A DNA stretch of 64,000 nucleotides, taken from positions 70,815,077-70,879,076 of the forward strand of contig OY744608.1 in the NCBI GenBank assembly GCA_963556255.1, given 5' to 3'. Source of the DNA: Allolobophora icterica (taxonomy: Eukaryota > Annelida > Clitellata > Crassiclitellata > Lumbricidae). Position numbers and translations under genes: made by a program. Positions 45,925-57,357 of the stretch are shown here, one piece after another. Below the pieces are notes generated by a model that had not been told where the DNA came from, ran no database searches, and saw only the letters and a program-made list of their open reading frames with translations. How positions within the stretch are numbered: position 1 is the first letter of the stretch; the number at the start of each line of letters is the position of its first letter.

Positions 45925-47931
45925 ATGGCTAGCATTTTGTTTGGGAGTAAATCAAAGAAGCTGACGGGTGAGAACCTGATACGCTGCTTACTTTGTGCGA
46001 ATGCTGTTAATGATCCGTGCTATCTGAGTTGCTGTAAGGACGTTTTCTGTCGAGAGTGCATATCAAACTATTCATGTTATCAGAAGACCACACGTCCTGG
46101 CTGTGTTTCTTGTGTTTCACAAAATAATTATGTGGCTTCTGTTCCTGGAATTCCATCAGACAATCGGTGCAAACTGTTTGGCAGTTGTTCGGTTATCGAA
46201 GGCGACTGGGGAAAGTGTAATGAGTGTCGACACCAGAGGGCAGCAGTACACTGCATCAGTTGCTCCTCTGTGCCACCACTTTGCACAGAGTGTGTGAAAA
46301 AGCATGAAACAAATGGCCATCTGGTGGTTGCATCTGCTGCGACGATTCATGTGAAATGTGCGGAGCGAAAGCATTCAACTGAGCTGAATGCATTCTGTGA
46401 AAACTGTGATCTGCCTTGTTGTGAGGAGTGTTCCAAGAAAAGCCACCAAGGACACAAGATATCTGACATGGAATCGGTGACGGAGAAGCGGATGAGAGCA
46501 GTTAGAAAAATCCAGGAGGACTTACAGAGCGAAATGAAGAGAGCCAACATTGCTGTTCAGCAGTTGAAGACAACATACAAGACAAAGCTGACCGACATGC
46601 AAAGTCTTATGAAAGACGTAAGCACTCATGTCGCCAAGGTCATCGAGAGTCTTCGACGCAACGAATCGGAGTTAAAGAAGTCGTGTGAGCAGATCTGCAA
46701 AGCGGCCGAGAGTGTGATGGAACAGCAGGTGACCTACGCGAAATACACGTCTCGAAGGATACAACGTCTCATCTGTCTTATAAATGACTTTTCGCATCCT
46801 GGACAGAAGTTTCCTCTTCTTCTTCATTTCACCAACCTCTATCGCTATGCGCAACAACTCTGCCAGCAGAACACAGCGGTAACCTCTGCAGAAGTTGTCC
46901 GACCGTTGACCGTAAGACATTGCTTTCAAGCCAAAAACTTTGCAGATGGCATTGGTACCATAGTTGAGGATTCAAACCCTGGAATGCTTCGAACTATCGA
47001 AACCCTGCCCAAGAGTGATACGGCTGTGATGGCTGATACCGCATCTTGCAGCAATGGATCCGCAGTGAGAGACATCCCAGAACCACTCTCAGACAGTATG
47101 ACCATACAAAAGACAGAAGCTGAAGTTCTAACCAGACCACAGAAACTTTGGTCAAGCTTTCAGCACAAACCAGATGGAAGTCCTACTGTACCTTATGGCG
47201 CTTGCTTTGCATCGTATGAGAACAATACCAAGTGCATTGTTGCTCAGAATTCAAACAGTTCTCTTCTCGTCATCAATGACTTGAACTCGACGAACAATTT
47301 TCGCGAAATCAAGCTCCGCAACTTCTGTCCCAGGAGCATCGTCCAGATGTCCGAGAACGTTCCCCGAGTCGCAGCTACTGATAATTTTGACATGGAGATT
47401 AAGATCGTTGACTGTTTCAAAGACAGAGTAGACCATGATTCTGCTGTGATTCGCATTAAGCACAAATTTGTCGATCCATCTGGCCTAGCGATATTTCCAA
47501 ATTCTCAGGACTTTATTGTTTCTGACATCCACCAACCGACAGTTAACCGTCTGACACCAGAGGGCCGGTTGCTGTGGAGTGTTGGTGGCTTCGCCGACTT
47601 CCTAGTTGTTGATCGACACAATCGAATTGTCTTTCCCGATCGAAAGCAGAACTGTGTCAAGGTCATAGGCGGTGATGGCCATGCCCTGACCCAGTTTGGA
47701 TCGGATGTTGGCCTGAATTCGCCACTGGGTATTTGCTTTGATCGCTGTAACAGCTTCTACGTCGCAGACAGCGCAAACCATCGCGTTCTGATGTTCTCAA
47801 GCGATGGGAGATTGATGCAGGAAGTGGTGAAGACGAATTGGCCAAATGGTGTTGCTCTTTCAAAGGACGGGAAATACCTTTGCATCACTTCGAAGGACAG
47901 CAATATCACGATGTTCAAAATTGCCAAGTAG
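45925..47931 (+). CDS. TRIM-NHL protein (RING-like, two B-boxes, coiled coil, NHL propeller), single exon
   Basis: 668 residues without introns; ATG in an AAAATGG context. Order: a RING-like zinc finger at about 21-63 (C21, C24, C37, C42, C45, then a late Cys pair), where the usual His of CxHxxCxxC is Asp39. B-box 1 lies at about 98-132 (CNECRHQRAAVHC ... CTECVKKHETNGH), and B-box 2 at about 144-178 (C.ERKHSTELNAFC ... CCEECSKKSHQGH). A coiled coil spans about 185-285. The C-terminal third (about 430-668) has NHL-type strands such as PSGLAIFPNSQDFIVSD, SPLGICFDRCNSFYVAD and WPNGVALSKDGKYL. Family knowledge: TRIM2/3/71-like proteins act as E3 ligases and/or RNA regulators through the NHL propeller. 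Which paralogue this matches cannot be said. The lack of introns fits the intronless TRIM-NHL expansions seen in several invertebrates, or a retrocopy. Confidence 0.93.
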   Translation: MASILFGSKSKKLTGENLIRCLLCANAVNDPCYLSCCKDVFCRECISNYSCYQKTTRPGCVSCVSQNNYVASVPGIPSDNRCKLFGSCSVIEGDWGKCNECRHQRAAVHCISCSSVPPLCTECVKKHETNGHLVVASAATIHVKCAERKHSTELNAFCENCDLPCCEECSKKSHQGHKISDMESVTEKRMRAVRKIQEDLQSEMKRANIAVQQLKTTYKTKLTDMQSLMKDVSTHVAKVIESLRRNESELKKSCEQICKAAESVMEQQVTYAKYTSRRIQRLICLINDFSHPGQKFPLLLHFTNLYRYAQQLCQQNTAVTSAEVVRPLTVRHCFQAKNFADGIGTIVEDSNPGMLRTIETLPKSDTAVMADTASCSNGSAVRDIPEPLSDSMTIQKTEAEVLTRPQKLWSSFQHKPDGSPTVPYGACFASYENNTKCIVAQNSNSSLLVINDLNSTNNFREIKLRNFCPRSIVQMSENVPRVAATDNFDMEIKIVDCFKDRVDHDSAVIRIKHKFVDPSGLAIFPNSQDFIVSDIHQPTVNRLTPEGRLLWSVGGFADFLVVDRHNRIVFPDRKQNCVKVIGGDGHALTQFGSDVGLNSPLGICFDRCNSFYVADSANHRVLMFSSDGRLMQEVVKTNWPNGVALSKDGKYLCITSKDSNITMFKIAK

Positions 47932-48675
47932 CGTCGTGGTGAAATCTCAACATCTGATTTTGACTTCCAGAGTTTACGGTACCGGTGTTTATCATTATAC
48001 CTACATATATACATACATACATACATACATGTATTGTATGGGTTTGGGTGTGGGTTTGTGTGTGGGTGTGTGTTGTTTAGTGTGGTGTGTGTGCACTTGT
48101 GTGCGTGCGTGTGTGTTTGTGTACATGTGTGAATGTAGTAAACACTGAAGGTAGATGCAGCTTCATGTGTTTGCGTAGCTATTTGCTTACTGTAATGTTT
48201 GTCTAGTACCTTTTCCTGTCGTTAAAGTTTCATTTTGTGGCTTTCTAAGGCACTTGGGCTATATAACTATGACTTGAATTTTTATGGACACTTAAATTGC
48301 CTAATGATGCTAGTCATACTAAGACAGAAGTTGCTTCCATTCCAATTTAATCGTATAGCATTTCACTGACTTAAATCGATTAATTAATCAGATATTGTTT
48401 ACCTGTTAAGTACCTGTTAAGTATGTATAGATCTAGTCTTTAAGTTTTCTATAACTATTGTCACGATTTTCGTTTGGTTGTTTACTACTTTGTCAGTTTC
48501 TTTTCAAGCTATTCATGCAGGTCGTCCATGGATCCACACACATCTTATGTGTGAAGTTGGATCAGACAAAGTTAAACACAATTGTTAAAGCTGTTTAAGT
48601 GGATTTTATAGCATACAGTCGAATGATTTTATCATGTGTGCTTTGTCAGATGCAAATAAAGGACACTTACTTACT
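47932..48675 (+). terminator. 3' UTR and likely poly(A) signal of the TRIM-NHL gene
   Basis: The only AATAAA downstream within about 1 kb is at 48655-48660 (GCAAATAAAGG), shortly before ACTT repeats. CATA and TG-rich microsatellites lie at 48005-48125. The ACTT run after the signal resembles LINE tails elsewhere in the window, so part of this stretch could instead be a retroposed end. Confidence 0.45.
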
Positions 48676-49895
48676 TACACGTCATATTTCAAGTTCAGTC
48701 AAAGAGACTTAACACTGTGATGGCAAGAGTGTACTAAAAGCGACTGGGAAACCAAGGCAGCTCGTTGTTAAAGTGTTAAACTTGTTAAAGGTGTTGTGGA
48801 ATGAGTGTGAGAGTGTGGGTTGGTTATTAGCAGTTTTATCTGCATTGTCATCTTGCATTGACCCAGTTGTCTTATCTCAACGCTTTAATGACGAGCTGCA
48901 TTGTTAAAATGTTATATGGTCATGTTCACGTGCTTTGTACTGTGTTCGTTACGCCTACATCTCTGTTCTTCTGATGGCTTACGTTCAATATCCGGTTCTC
49001 TTGAGCTTCTGGTCGAGAAATTATATTTACTGTGCTTCAATGTGACTGAATTTTAGATGTCTGTATCAGTCAGGTTTTCTTGACGTGACTTCAAGAATGC
49101 AAAACGATCTCAAGGAAAATATCAGTCGATTGTGTTTTGGAACCATTAGTGAACTAGGGATGTTTTGTGACTTCCTTGTCCATAGTTATCCCGTTTTTGG
49201 TTGTTTTCCACAACATCTTACGCTCTGCTCGGTGCTACTTTTCATTTTGTTAGTTGTGTAAGAATAAGATGTGTGAATCTTTGTCATTTACGTCTAAACT
49301 TAAGAGTTATGTGTTTCAATTTCTTTACCCACCATTTTTACACCATAGCTTGATTCTGGTTTCACTGCATTGACAGCTGACAGTGTAAAGCATCCTAGAA
49401 GTAGCTGGCTACTGACTATGTATATAAATTGTCGTATTTACAAAGTCTATAATTTCGATTAAGCTGCTTCATTGTATTATGATTCTGTATTCTGATCTCC
49501 CAACTGAAGCGACCTTTAACGTATACACCTTAAATGGAGTATGATAACGACGCTATTAGAGTTGATTTAATTACTATTCACAATTACGTTCAGATCCTGT
49601 TCGTTCGTTGATTTTTGGCTTTTCAATCAGTCAATCAGTTTTTTATTGCAACCATTATTTACCATTGTTTACGAGACCATTGTTTACAGATCAATGTAAT
49701 TCAGTTGCCAGTTGTTACACTTTTCGTTATTAATAAATGTAATTGAATCGAATAGAATTTTGCGGCTTAATTCAAATATGATGTGCAGATTGATTAAATG
49801 ACTGCTTGGCAGAATTAGTTAATGAATGGTTTATTAATGAATAGCTTTGGACACAGTTCTGACTTTTTCTGTCAGGACTGAAAACAGTTTGTTCT
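48676..49895. other. no gene seen
   Basis: AT-rich intergenic DNA; no supported exon on either strand. Confidence 0.5.
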
Positions 49896-49900
49896 ATTGG

Positions 49901-50330
49901 GGATCATCCATAAAGGACTTCCGCAATGATGGAGAGTGAAGGGTCATCCAGATGGGGACAGATGTTGGCAAGGGGAGGGGGTTATGGCCAGTGCAGACGC
50001 CCGCGTCTAAATTTGATAGTTTTTTAAACACCACTTTGTTCAACTTTCCCGGACAGACGAAAAGGTCAGCGAGGCGATTGGCTAAATATTCATGCATGGT
50101 ATAAACTACTGTGACTTTAAAGAGGCTTTTATTACTGAACATCCTGATATGAAACCGGAAACTGTCACTTAAACATGCACAGGAACTGTGGAATTATTGC
50201 AAAAAGAATGATGATGACATTAAAAATTGGCATTGGTGGTACGGACGTCCGCAAAGAGGTCAAATGCGGACAAGGGGAGGTAGAGGTCCAAAGTAGGTCG
50301 TATTTTGCAGACGTCCTTTATGGATGACCC
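49901..50330. mobile_element. 430-bp inverted-repeat element (MITE) with 5-bp duplication
   Basis: The ends are GGATCATCCATAAAGGACTT and, from the right, GGGTCATCCATAAAGGACGT, continuing to CCGCA/CTGCA. The flanking duplication is ATTGG at 49896-49900 and 50331-50335. Purine-rich AAGGGGAGG blocks lie near both ends. No transposase remains; superfamily not assigned. Confidence 0.85.
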
Positions 50331-50335
50331 ATTGG

Positions 50336-52929
50336 GGCTTGGCATATAATATATATATATGGACGATGTGCAAACGATTCTGTTGTGATATTAGCTTCCT
50401 GTTTGTTGGTCGAGTTTACGAGGGAATTTCTAATGTTGTTACTGTTGGGCACGACTCAGCTTTGAGTCATATGTTCGGGATTGTTAATGTTTGATGTTTG
50501 CTTGTGTTTGGCATTTCCTTGTTTCTGTGCTTGCTGTGATGCTTGTATTTACAAGTTTTAAAGAAAAATACGTGTCGAAAATTAAATGCCGTAAAACATA
50601 TTTGAATGTTTGTGTTCCTTCAACCCATGCTGTGTTTTCCTGCAGTTTGGTATGGTATGGTATCTGGCAATTTATAAAGTTTGGCTTTTGCTAGTAGGCT
50701 ATTTGAAGAGTTGTTTGCAAAGGTGATCTTTCACTTTGCCCGAGCAAAAGTGATTGTGAAATGGGTGTCTTCGTATGTAGTATGAAAACCCAGAAGAGAA
50801 AACCTTTTTTTCGCCCACTGTGCGAACAAACCCTTCAAATGCAGTTTTCCTATTGCTTGCCAATTGTTTCACTAACACAATTGTTTGTTTGTTTAGCCAT
50901 CCAATCTATTTCAGTTGAGGTTATGCATTTTCACAAAACCAGGAAAGTTCTATGGTCAGTTTTGTACGATAGTATACATGCCTACCTTAGAAAATAATGC
51001 ATAGAGGGTCTCGGAGTATGTTCTAGGTCTTTTATTTCTCCCTTGCAAGGGCTAATTTGGTCACGTTCGCTGGCAAAACAACTCTTGGTATATCCGTGTT
51101 TTGCTCGTGTTCTGCACAATGGAGAATGACTGATGAGCTGTGGTGATCATTTGACTGGGGTAAAACGCAGCTGAATATGACTCGGAGACTTAAATAACGA
51201 AGTTTTATGATCATATTATATTACCAGTATTGGGTGGTTTGGGAGAGGGAGAGAACTGTGCATTGCATTAGAGTTTGGTCTGTCTCATCCAAGTCAACTG
51301 CTACAACACATATCTATCGTCCAACAGTTGACATTGAGGCTATGTGCAGTACGTGCTTCTTGGATTTGAGGAAGCAGATCCTCTGAATTCCTGGGACTCT
51401 GTTAAATTAATTCTTTTAAACAGACTCGGAAGTTAAGACAAAAACAAAACAATTATAAATATGTTATGATTTTTAAATATACAAAACGTTTAAATCTAAC
51501 TCAGTTGTCCCTTCAAGCTTCTTCAAAAGTGATTGTAAAATGTTTCATGCCGTAATCGAAAGAAACAAATTTATTACAGAATCGATAATTAGATAAATTT
51601 AAGACGATCACAATATCTTCAAGCTCAACCTGTACAGTGCAAAAAGAATGTCATAACTTTAAAGACGGATTCATGTTCCTTGTGAAAACCATCAACAAAT
51701 GACTGACCATTGTTTTAGAAAAGATGCAGTAATGACCATCGTTGCTCTCGTTTTCGGGAATTTGAAATAAAAATTTATAACAAAATTCAAAGCATTTCAA
51801 AATTTGCAGTGACAAACCTTAATAAATTTAATTTTCGCAGCCGTTCAATATTAAGTGCTTAAAAAATTTGTGGAATTTCCATTCTATCTAATGCCAAAAG
51901 AAGCATTAAAAGTGAACCCTGAAAAGCATTGTGTGTCTGTGTGTAGGTGTTTGTGTGTGGAGGTGTGTGTATAGGTGTGTGTGTGGGCTGTATCCTGTGG
52001 GGGCACAATCAGTCGTCACCCTATCCTCTTTATGACCACACAGCAAAGAAATCTGTGGCCACATAAAGCATTTGTGACGATCGGCCTCGATGTTAACTTC
52101 GCCAATGTTTTACACACTCAGTATATTCAGCCCAAATGAACAGCTGTGGGTGTATGTGTGCATGCTGCAGTGTATGTGCTTGCGTGTATGCCTGTGTGCA
52201 CAAAAACGAATGTGCAAGTATATAATGTATGTCTCGATGAGTTGTGTGCGATTTGGTCACTCTGAGGACCAACGACATTGTTTTATTCACACGATCACTA
52301 CATTGGCCATCTTACACAATGCGGAAATGGTCCTCCCCTGTACATTTATCCGCTCTTACATTACGATATTACAACTCGTGTACTTTACCCACTCTTACAT
52401 TTTCTCACTCAACAACAGTTGGGTAACCACAAATTACCGCAGTGTTCCAGATTAGCCGCCTATTTACACGATCGGCATTACTTGTAAACATTTACAATTG
52501 GTTACATTGCACTAACTTTACATCGACAAAGCAGCTGTCTAGGCTAACTTAACAACACCGAGTTTGCTGGGGATATTCGCATACAAGGCCATCGTAGAGA
52601 AACATATTTAAGGAAAAACTGAGGCAACAACAGCAAAGATTTCTGATGCAATGTCTCCTTATTTTGAGTTAATTTTTTCATGGAAGAGTTTTAACAAGTT
52701 AACCTGTAAAGCAAAAGGAAATGCATAACCGATCCTCCGCTACTTCTGGCAATCTCTGATTGGCCTTTTTTGGAATCTATGAATACCTTGCCAGCATGTA
52801 AATGTAACTGAACATTTATGTAGCACCGCTCAAAGAGCAAACCAAATCAAATCTGCGCTAGCCTGCATGCTGCTAAATGTCATGAAGAGCTAGTCTATCA
52901 CATCAGTTAGCAGAACAGTGCATAGTTTA
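50336..52929. other. no gene seen
   Basis: About 2.6 kb of AT-rich DNA with a small TG patch at 51930-51988 and a TATA run near 50346. Short frames around 50.5-51.0 and 52.1-52.5 kb lack splice or family support. Confidence 0.5.
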
Positions 52930-53040
52930 TAAGAAAAGCATGTCCATATTGAGCATATAGGGACCCATACTCCCATATGTGAGCCGTAAAGGGCCCATAT
53001 GGGTACCATCAGAAGTTTTTAGTCATGTTGGCAGGATACT
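52930..53040. repeat. dispersed CATATGG-rich palindromic repeat (reverse copy)
   Basis: Contains GGGACCCATACTCCCATATG and GGGCCCATATGGGTACC and ends CATGTTGGCAGGAT, the reverse complement of the start of the 17665 copy. Confidence 0.55.
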
Positions 53041-53372
53041 GATTTCAGTGATTTGTAATATTTTGTGATGGGTTGTGATCGATAACTTGATTGAAAAGAG
53101 TTTCGAAGAATATGAAACAGAAAATTGTTCAAAACCTGTAACAACGACGTTCGGTCACTTCTACAAGCTGTCCAGTCTAAGTTCGAAACACCTGTTCACC
53201 TACACTAACAAGTTGTTCGCCCGTATTGTCTCGCAAATCGTACAGCAATCGCAAGCTTAGCAATAATATCTTAGAATACGACGAAAGCAGCAGACGATAG
53301 AAGAAGAGAAGACAAAGGTCGTCGGAGTCTGCCCTCGTCTGCAGCCCCCGCAATCACGTCGGTCGTTCACCG

Positions 53373-53526
53373 TTAGGTCTTCATGAACTGACCTTGACCC
53401 ATCATGACCTTCGTCACAAGGCCAACTATTGCGCTTGCTGAGGACTGGTTTTTGTCGGAGTCAAGAAACAGATGACAGGCGTTGTCATTGTTTCCTCCGG
53501 ATTTGCGAGCAACAAAGCCGAACAAC
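53373..53526 (-). CDS. TNS: tensin homologue, last coding exon (end of PTB domain)
   Basis: Minus strand. The acceptor TTTCTGTTGCTTTCAG (ending 53527) is followed by a 154-bp coding stretch ending in TAA at 53375-53373. The peptide LFGFVARK ... NACHLFLD ... [15 protein letters not shown] is the terminal strand and helix of the tensin PTB domain, where vertebrate tensins have GFVAKK ... VCHLFAELD ... AIV.F..KV. Tensins link beta-integrin tails (through the PTB NPxY-binding fold) to actin at focal adhesions. The exon starts in phase 2, so it completes an AG| codon to Arg. It joins the exon at 60869-60937 directly or through a small unseen exon. Confidence 0.88.
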
Positions 53527-54955
53527 CTGAAAGCAACAGAAATGAGCAACGGATCCAATTCGTCTGAAACAATTCTAAAGGTTTTAAGGTTCATATTAGG
53601 TACAATGGACATTTAACAGTTCATGAGTTATTTAGGCTACATGTAGGCCCTAAGAAAGTGCATAGTCACCCCCTTGATAGACCCAGTGATAAACGAACGG
53701 TAGGCCTAGAGAATGGAGAGAGAGAAGAGGTGACGGTAGCGACAAAGAGGTTGGTACATTGTAAATTTACGTTAATTTACACTAATTCACATGAGTTTAC
53801 ATTACAAGGGCAGCTGCTCTGCTTCCTCTCTCTGATCTTTCTGGCAAAGGACTCTCACCTCCATTGGACATCGCTCGCAGACACGACACAGTGCTTGTAA
53901 ATTATATTAGCTTTGCAGTTGAGCTTTATAAATTGGAGTCTACGATTAATATTAATAAAATTATCCAACCTTACTCGATTTAGGCGTATACCTGTTCATG
54001 TTCTACGGGCACGATTTTATTTCTTACATGAAAATTCTTAGACAGAAGTTTCAAGAGGTTCTTTAAAACGTTCATCCTATCTGGGACTAATATTAGTCCC
54101 AGCTCCTATTCATAAGATTCATCAGAGCATTTCAATGTATACCACGATCAGTGATAAAGCAAAGTAGGTCAGACATAATCTCAAAGTGACCAAGCAGTGT
54201 TTGCATTTAGTATGACGAACCAAAGAGGATGGAACTGTTGGCGGAAACGAGAACGCGTCATAGAGAGAGGCACGTACGTCATTGGTGATGATTTCAGTTA
54301 ATAGCCATAACTTAATTACATTAAAAACTTAATTATCTTCAGATTTCTATGATAAATGTGAATTTAATGGAAACGCCCTTAATGATCGAAATGTTAACAT
54401 CCGCCTTAAGCTTTAACTAACTGTAACATAAAGTTACATTGACATGAAATATTGTAACATAAACTTAGGCCCTAAGTGACATCACAAGGCCTTAAGGTAC
54501 CCATTTAGAACAACGAAGAGGTTGTGCAAACAGGAGCGCCTAACATAAATCTCCCGGAGAATTACTTCAGTTTACAGAGTTTCTCAGTGATGGCTGCGAG
54601 GGCTGAACTTTCTTTCCTGCTGGATAAGGAAGAAGGCGTTCAACACTTGAGAATGAAGTGCTACTCTTAAACCTTAAGACAAACAACCCTAGCCTCCTCA
54701 GGATGCAGTGGATGCATTTCATGCCTGCAAAGATTGTCTCGGGTCGTTTATATCATCAGCTCCTCTTTGTAGAGCAAGTATTTGAGATATATAACTGTAT
54801 ATTGAACGTCGTCTTAATGTCCTGAATTTCCTGACTTAATATTTATGTTGATAAATTACGGTGCAAAGACTCTGTACCCTTCCCCTACCATCCGCACCTT
54901 TGAGCGTTTTTATAGTGTTCTCTGGTTCGGAAGTGATCCTCTGTGTGTGTTTCTG
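53527..54955. other. tensin intron, right part; no other gene seen
   Basis: Minus-strand intron. A strong donor-like GGAG|GTGAGA occurs at 53858 (minus), see the microexon finding. Otherwise AT-rich and featureless. Confidence 0.5.
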
Positions 54956-55440
<485 letters not shown>

Positions 55441-55642
55441 GTTTGTCTCTCTCTGTGTTTGTGTGCCTCATTTGCATAAAGTAGAAGACAACCCATACCA
55501 AATCTGAATATTTATAGTGGTCATACATACAGTCATTCATTCATTTGGTCGTGCACATAATGTGTCTGTTGCATGCGAGCTGTAGGTAGGAAGGCTCAGC
55601 TATCATCATCATCAGCACAAGTCACTTATGTATTAAGAGGCA

Positions 55643-55865
55643 TGTTTTGGGAAACGAGGGGGAAGAAGGGAAGAACGAGGAGAGAGAAGGAAAGAACGAG
55701 TAACGAACGACGGTGGTAGGAACAACAACAGTGTGTAGTGAGTGAATTGAGAGTGCGTGTAGGTGAATCGAATATTAACTATTGTAGTCAACGTAGTTAA
55801 TTGCAAGTTAACAATAAAGTAAATGTTAAATCAATGAGTGTTATCTATCAACGAAGTAGCCAACA
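55643..55865 (+). repeat. probable 5' LTR of the Gypsy element
   Basis: Inferred limits TGTT...AACA. The segment contains an AATAAA at 55813-55818 as expected in an LTR R region, and lies 112 bp before the gag start. No second copy is visible downstream of pol, so the call rests on position and termini only. Confidence 0.35.
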
Positions 55866-55977
55866 ACGGCCGCTTCAGGTGGTGGAGAACCGCTTCAGAA
55901 CGATCCGACCTCTCGTCTACATCCGATCGAGCAGTTCCGTTTCAGCAGTTCTGTGACCGCTCAGCGCTGGTATATCG

Positions 55978-57333
55978 ATGAGTGTACCCATCAATCCAAC
56001 ATCTGGCAGATACAATCTTCGATCGGGTAAGCTATTACCATCGTCGTTGGACTTCTCTCCTCCGGAGTCACACATATCCTTGCTGCCGCAGTCTTCGAAC
56101 ATTTCAACTGATTCTTCATCTACTTACTTGGCTCCAGCTGCTGACGTTCTAACCTCTACGCCTCCATCGCCAACAATTTTGACACCACCGGCAGACAATT
56201 TTTTCTCTGCGGCACCGTTTCATTTTGGACAACCAGCAAACGCTGTTAGTCAGCCAGTCTACGCTGTCCTTGACGATTCTGACGCTGATTCCTCTCATTC
56301 CTCTGACGCTGATTCATCTGATTCTGAAATGGCTGGCAATACCTTGGTTCCGGCACCATTCACGGGCAAACCGCAGGAAGACGTTCTCGAGTTCCTGAAT
56401 AACTATGACCTTTGGGCTACCTTTAGAGCTATGTCCGGAGGTCAGAAATTGGCCGGGTTACCTCTCCTCCTTAAGGATGGTGCAGCGCTGTGGTTCAACA
56501 CTCAATCACTGGACACTCGGGACAGTTTCACTGCATTGCGTGATGCCTTGGTTCTGCGATACGGTCCACATCCTTCGGATGCCTGGAAACGATCTGCGGA
56601 CCTGTGGCAGATTCGACAATTGCCACACCAGACTGTCGATGACTTTTTAACTGTTGTCCAAAAGGCTGCCCAAAAACTTGGAGTTGGAGCTGACCAAACA
56701 TTTCTCGTGGCGTTGAATGGCCTACGCTCTAACATTCGACAACATGTCATTCACCATGATATAACCACCATAGAGGATCTGCAGAAATGGGGTCGATTGA
56801 CGGAGTTGTCCCTGGACGATCATTCTGATGCGGGTCAACACATTCGTCAAACGGTCTCTGAACTAGCTGCTATCCGTGAGGAATTGAAACAGCTTCATCT
56901 GACCAATGTCGCTGCGGTAAGTTCTACTGGCCACAGAACATTGTCACCTTCGCCGCGTCATGTCACCTTTGATTTGCTACCTGATCCATCGTTGGAGACA
57001 ACACGTCAGGAAGCCTACACGACATCGGCAAGAGACTATCACCCACGCCCTGGTAACTATCAACCGCCACAACAGTCTGATTCGCCGAGGTATCTTGGGA
57101 ACACTCCGAGGTACTCGCAAGGTCGATCGTGGAATTGCTCTCAACCTCCTTACCGACAGACCTCCTGGCGTTCAGCTTCCAAGTCATCTTGCAGTAATTG
57201 CGGAGGTAATCATGCTCCTAATAACTTCTGTCGCGCCAAGGGTGTCACTTGTTTCAGATGCGGAAAAAGGGGCCACTTACAGTCTGTTTGCAGGTTCACC
57301 AGAGCGCCCTCTGGTCGCTTTAGCCAAACATAG
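55978..57333 (+). CDS. gag: Gypsy-type LTR retrotransposon Gag
   Basis: 451 codons with a real ATG. The N-terminus is low-complexity and Ser/Pro-rich. The central part (from about residue 120) contains a retrotransposon Gag capsid-like region with FTGKPQEDVLEFLNNYDLWA and LRYGPHPSDAWKRSADLWQI. Near the C-terminus are two zinc knuckles: an atypical CSNCGGNHAPNNFC and a canonical CFRCGKRGHLQSVC (CX2CX4HX4C). It ends in UAG at 57331-57333. Pol begins 24 bases later in the same frame, so readthrough could make a fusion. Intact frame; antisense to the tensin gene that hosts it. Confidence 0.93.
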   Translation: MSVPINPTSGRYNLRSGKLLPSSLDFSPPESHISLLPQSSNISTDSSSTYLAPAADVLTSTPPSPTILTPPADNFFSAAPFHFGQPANAVSQPVYAVLDDSDADSSHSSDADSSDSEMAGNTLVPAPFTGKPQEDVLEFLNNYDLWATFRAMSGGQKLAGLPLLLKDGAALWFNTQSLDTRDSFTALRDALVLRYGPHPSDAWKRSADLWQIRQLPHQTVDDFLTVVQKAAQKLGVGADQTFLVALNGLRSNIRQHVIHHDITTIEDLQKWGRLTELSLDDHSDAGQHIRQTVSELAAIREELKQLHLTNVAAVSSTGHRTLSPSPRHVTFDLLPDPSLETTRQEAYTTSARDYHPRPGNYQPPQQSDSPRYLGNTPRYSQGRSWNCSQPPYRQTSWRSASKSSCSNCGGNHAPNNFCRAKGVTCFRCGKRGHLQSVCRFTRAPSGRFSQT

Positions 57334-57357
57334 GAATTCGCTTCCCGCCGTCCACAA

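Noticed and set aside
53075..53260. Protein-like plus-strand open frame ending QQSQA before a TAG
   Set aside because: The frame lacks an ATG and is preceded by an in-frame TGA, with no convincing acceptor between. Composition looks coding, but I cannot support it as an exon.
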